7,619 nucleotides of DNA from Planctomycetaceae bacterium (GTDB lineage Bacteria; Planctomycetota; Planctomycetia; Pirellulales; Pirellulaceae). Every line of letters begins with the position of its first letter. Position 1 is the stretch's first letter. Both the position numbers and the translations under genes were made by a program. The notes below the pieces were generated by a model. It was not told where the DNA came from. It did not search any database and saw only the letters and a list, made by a program, of their open reading frames with translations. Where the stretch lies: contig REEF01000338.1 in the NCBI GenBank assembly GCA_007695205.1, positions 1 through 7,619 of the forward strand, written 5' to 3'. Shown here in pieces: positions 7,040 through 7,619 of this stretch.

Positions 7040-7213
7040 TCACGTCCCCCCGAACAGCCACGCACACGGGTCAGGTTGGTCACCGCACTGTTTCGCTCCG
7101 CTGCCAACCACCGATCTAGTGGTAGACGCTCGTCGGCTGCGACGGCAACGGCCAATCCACCCTCGATTGCGGTCCACGAGAAGGCCGCAGTCGATATCTT
7201 CGGCGCAAAACAT
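7040..7213 (-). CDS. Candidate small Cys-rich ORF abutting the channel gene
   Basis: An ATG at 7211-7213 is preceded by GGAG (7221-7224) at 7-base spacing and opens a 57-codon frame. Its TGA (7040-7042) directly touches the ATG of the outer-membrane-factor gene. The product would begin MFCAEDIDCG and contain five cysteines, an Arg-rich stretch (RCRRSRRAS) and end AWLFGGT. The spacing would allow translational coupling to the channel gene. I recognise no family, and the composition (many Arg and Ser) is also what non-coding GC-rich DNA gives. It may be only leader sequence. The frame extends further upstream with a TTG at 7244-7246 as an alternative start. Confidence 0.25.
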   Translation of the reverse strand: MFCAEDIDCGLLVDRNRGWIGRCRRSRRASTTRSVVGSGAKQCGDQPDPCAWLFGGT

Positions 7214-7287
7214 ACAACCGCTCCAGCTATTTCCTCTGGGGATCAAGGGTGATTTGGCGGTGGAACCACTTCAAACTCACGTCATGC

Positions 7288-7389
7288 TCACGGCTCTCTA
7301 GCATCCGCGGAAAACTCCGCCGGCTGGGAGCCGCCTCGCCCGATGCTTGCGGTGCCAGCACCGGCCCCTGCTTGAGACAGAGAGAACAT
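7288..7389 (-). CDS. Candidate 33-codon ORF with a strong Shine-Dalgarno
   Basis: On the minus strand AGGAGGAGG (7394-7402) stands directly before ATG 7387-7389, with 4-7 bases of spacing depending on which AGGAGG is used. It is the best ribosome site in the window. The frame encodes a short Gly/Ala/Ser-rich peptide (MFSLSQAGAGAGTASIG at its start) and stops at TGA 7288-7290. The composition is low-complexity, and the frame overlaps the hairpin cluster at 7301-7363, so it could be a leader peptide or a coincidence of purine-rich sequence. No family is recognised. Confidence 0.18.
   Translation of the reverse strand: MFSLSQAGAGAGTASIGRGGSQPAEFSADAREP
7301..7363. other. Cluster of four inverted repeats (possible structured RNA or REP-like element)
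   Basis: GCATC (7301-7305) pairs with GATGC (7342-7346). It encloses two adjacent hairpins, GCGGA/TCCGC (7307-7320) and CGGCT/AGCCG (7321-7333), which gives a three-way-junction shape. Directly after it comes CGGTGC/GCACCG (7350-7363) with a 2-base loop. The pairing is seen directly. GC-rich DNA produces short hairpins easily, so a role as structured RNA, attenuator or repeat element is inference. Confidence 0.35.
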
Positions 7390-7401
7390 TCGTCCTCCTC
7401 C

Positions 7402-7419
7402 TGGCGGCCTCAGCCGCCA
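7402..7419. other. 7-bp perfect hairpin after the 7593-7435 frame
   Basis: TGGCGGC / GCCGCCA around a CTCA loop. On the minus strand it lies 16 bases past the TAA of the frame at 7593-7435, where a terminator would sit, but no T-run follows. On that strand it is followed immediately by the AGGAGG run of the short frame at 7389-7288, so it could also mask that ribosome site. Confidence 0.4.
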
Positions 7420-7434
7420 AAACTCCGGAGGGAC

Positions 7435-7593
7435 TTACCCCACCTGTTTCACATCCATTCGCGGCAGACGGTCGGAGTAGCGCTGGACGATGGTCATCTC
7501 CCAGGGCTGGATGCCGGTGGGGAGCGTGGAAGCGTCAGCCCGCAGGGCAAACCGGTACAACGGCCCCGGCCTGGACGCCCGCACCGCTGTCAT
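7435..7593 (-). CDS. Candidate 52-residue ORF or C-terminal remnant, function unknown
   Basis: The frame begins at ATG 7591-7593 and ends TAA 7435-7437. Its second half (PWEMTIVQRYSDRLPRMDVK, about residues 30-49) has a balanced composition typical of real protein. The ATG has no ribosome site, and an in-frame TGA lies just upstream (7609-7611). A neighbouring frame open from 7618 to 7535 (GVTSPTVHDSGAGVQAG near its start) also looks protein-like. The visible piece could therefore be the 3' end of a frameshifted gene running in from the window edge. No family is recognised. Confidence 0.3.
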   Translation of the reverse strand: MTAVRASRPGPLYRFALRADASTLPTGIQPWEMTIVQRYSDRLPRMDVKQVG

Positions 7594-7602
7594 GGACGGT
7601 GG

Positions 7603-7619
7603 GGCTGGTCACGCCGGCC
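7603..7619. repeat. Terminal direct repeat, right copy
   Basis: Identical to bases 1-17 in the same orientation. Joining the two copies would make a 7602-bp circle or tandem unit in which the minus-strand frames at 7435-7618 continue into the left flank of the IS remnant. Confidence 0.9.

Larger units (their letters stand above)
7214..7434. other. Intergenic stretch with overlapping short frames; no confident gene
   Basis: Two minus-strand frames stand out. One is open from 7409 to TAG 7227-7229 (60 codons, no ATG until 7302-7304). It reads like protein at its end, with REHDVSLKWFHRQITLDPQR as the last recognisable block. The other is the 33-codon frame at 7389-7288 with a strong ribosome site. 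They overlap in different registers, so at most one is real. The first could be the tail of a decayed gene. No family is recognised, and a protein or nucleotide search would decide. Confidence 0.3.

Noticed and set aside
7107..7123. ACCAC / GTGGT palindrome as an operator for the channel gene
   Set aside because: Only five bases pair around a seven-base asymmetric centre and no regulator is encoded here, so it is indistinguishable from chance.
6699..7301. Two long plus-strand frames over the 5' end of the channel gene
   Set aside because: They are Arg/Pro/Ser-rich, have no ribosome sites and overlap a confident gene on the minus strand.
1..7619. CRISPR arrays, tRNA or rRNA genes, toxin-antitoxin or phage-defence modules
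   Set aside because: I saw no regularly spaced repeats, no tRNA-like or rRNA-like sequence, and no motifs of such systems on either strand.

Overview
The window holds one complete tripartite RND efflux system of a diderm (Gram-negative-type) bacterium, flanked by an internally deleted insertion sequence on the left and a gene-poor, hairpin-rich stretch on the right. The DNA is GC-rich by eye, probably near 60%. An outer-membrane lipoprotein channel plus an inner-membrane RND pump require a two-membrane envelope. Nothing here fixes the phylum: Planctomycetota or a proteobacterium would both fit, and I would not commit.

Layout: 1-17 is an exact copy of the last 17 bases of the window. 58-593 is a remnant of an IS1182-family element with both terminal inverted repeats, flanked by CTAG on each side, that keeps only the C-terminal third or so of its transposase (minus strand, 120-482). 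598-971 has no confident gene but carries a coding-looking frame broken by a stop. 972-2249 (+) encodes the periplasmic adaptor and 2256-5417 (+) the RND permease, 6 bp apart and surely co-transcribed. 5418-5575 is a short convergent intergenic region with nested inverted repeats. 5576-7039 (-) encodes the outer-membrane factor, facing the pump genes. 7040-7619 contains only weak short minus-strand frames and a cluster of hairpins.

Together the three large genes give a full envelope-spanning pump. The permease uses the proton gradient to capture substrates in the inner membrane or periplasm, the adaptor bridges the periplasm, and the OprM/NodT-type lipoprotein provides the outer-membrane exit duct. 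The permease has the proton-relay residues of the HAE-1 (hydrophobe/amphiphile, drug-type) group: an Asp-Asp pair in TM4, Lys in TM10, and Arg and Thr in TM11. It lacks the pattern of metal-exporting pumps. The actual substrate cannot be read from sequence, and no regulator gene is present.

I do not see a clearly novel system. The points most worth checking are the 17-bp terminal redundancy (circular molecule, tandem array or assembly artefact), the MITE-like IS1182 derivative, the convergent outer-membrane-factor gene, and the structured region with short frames at 7040-7593.
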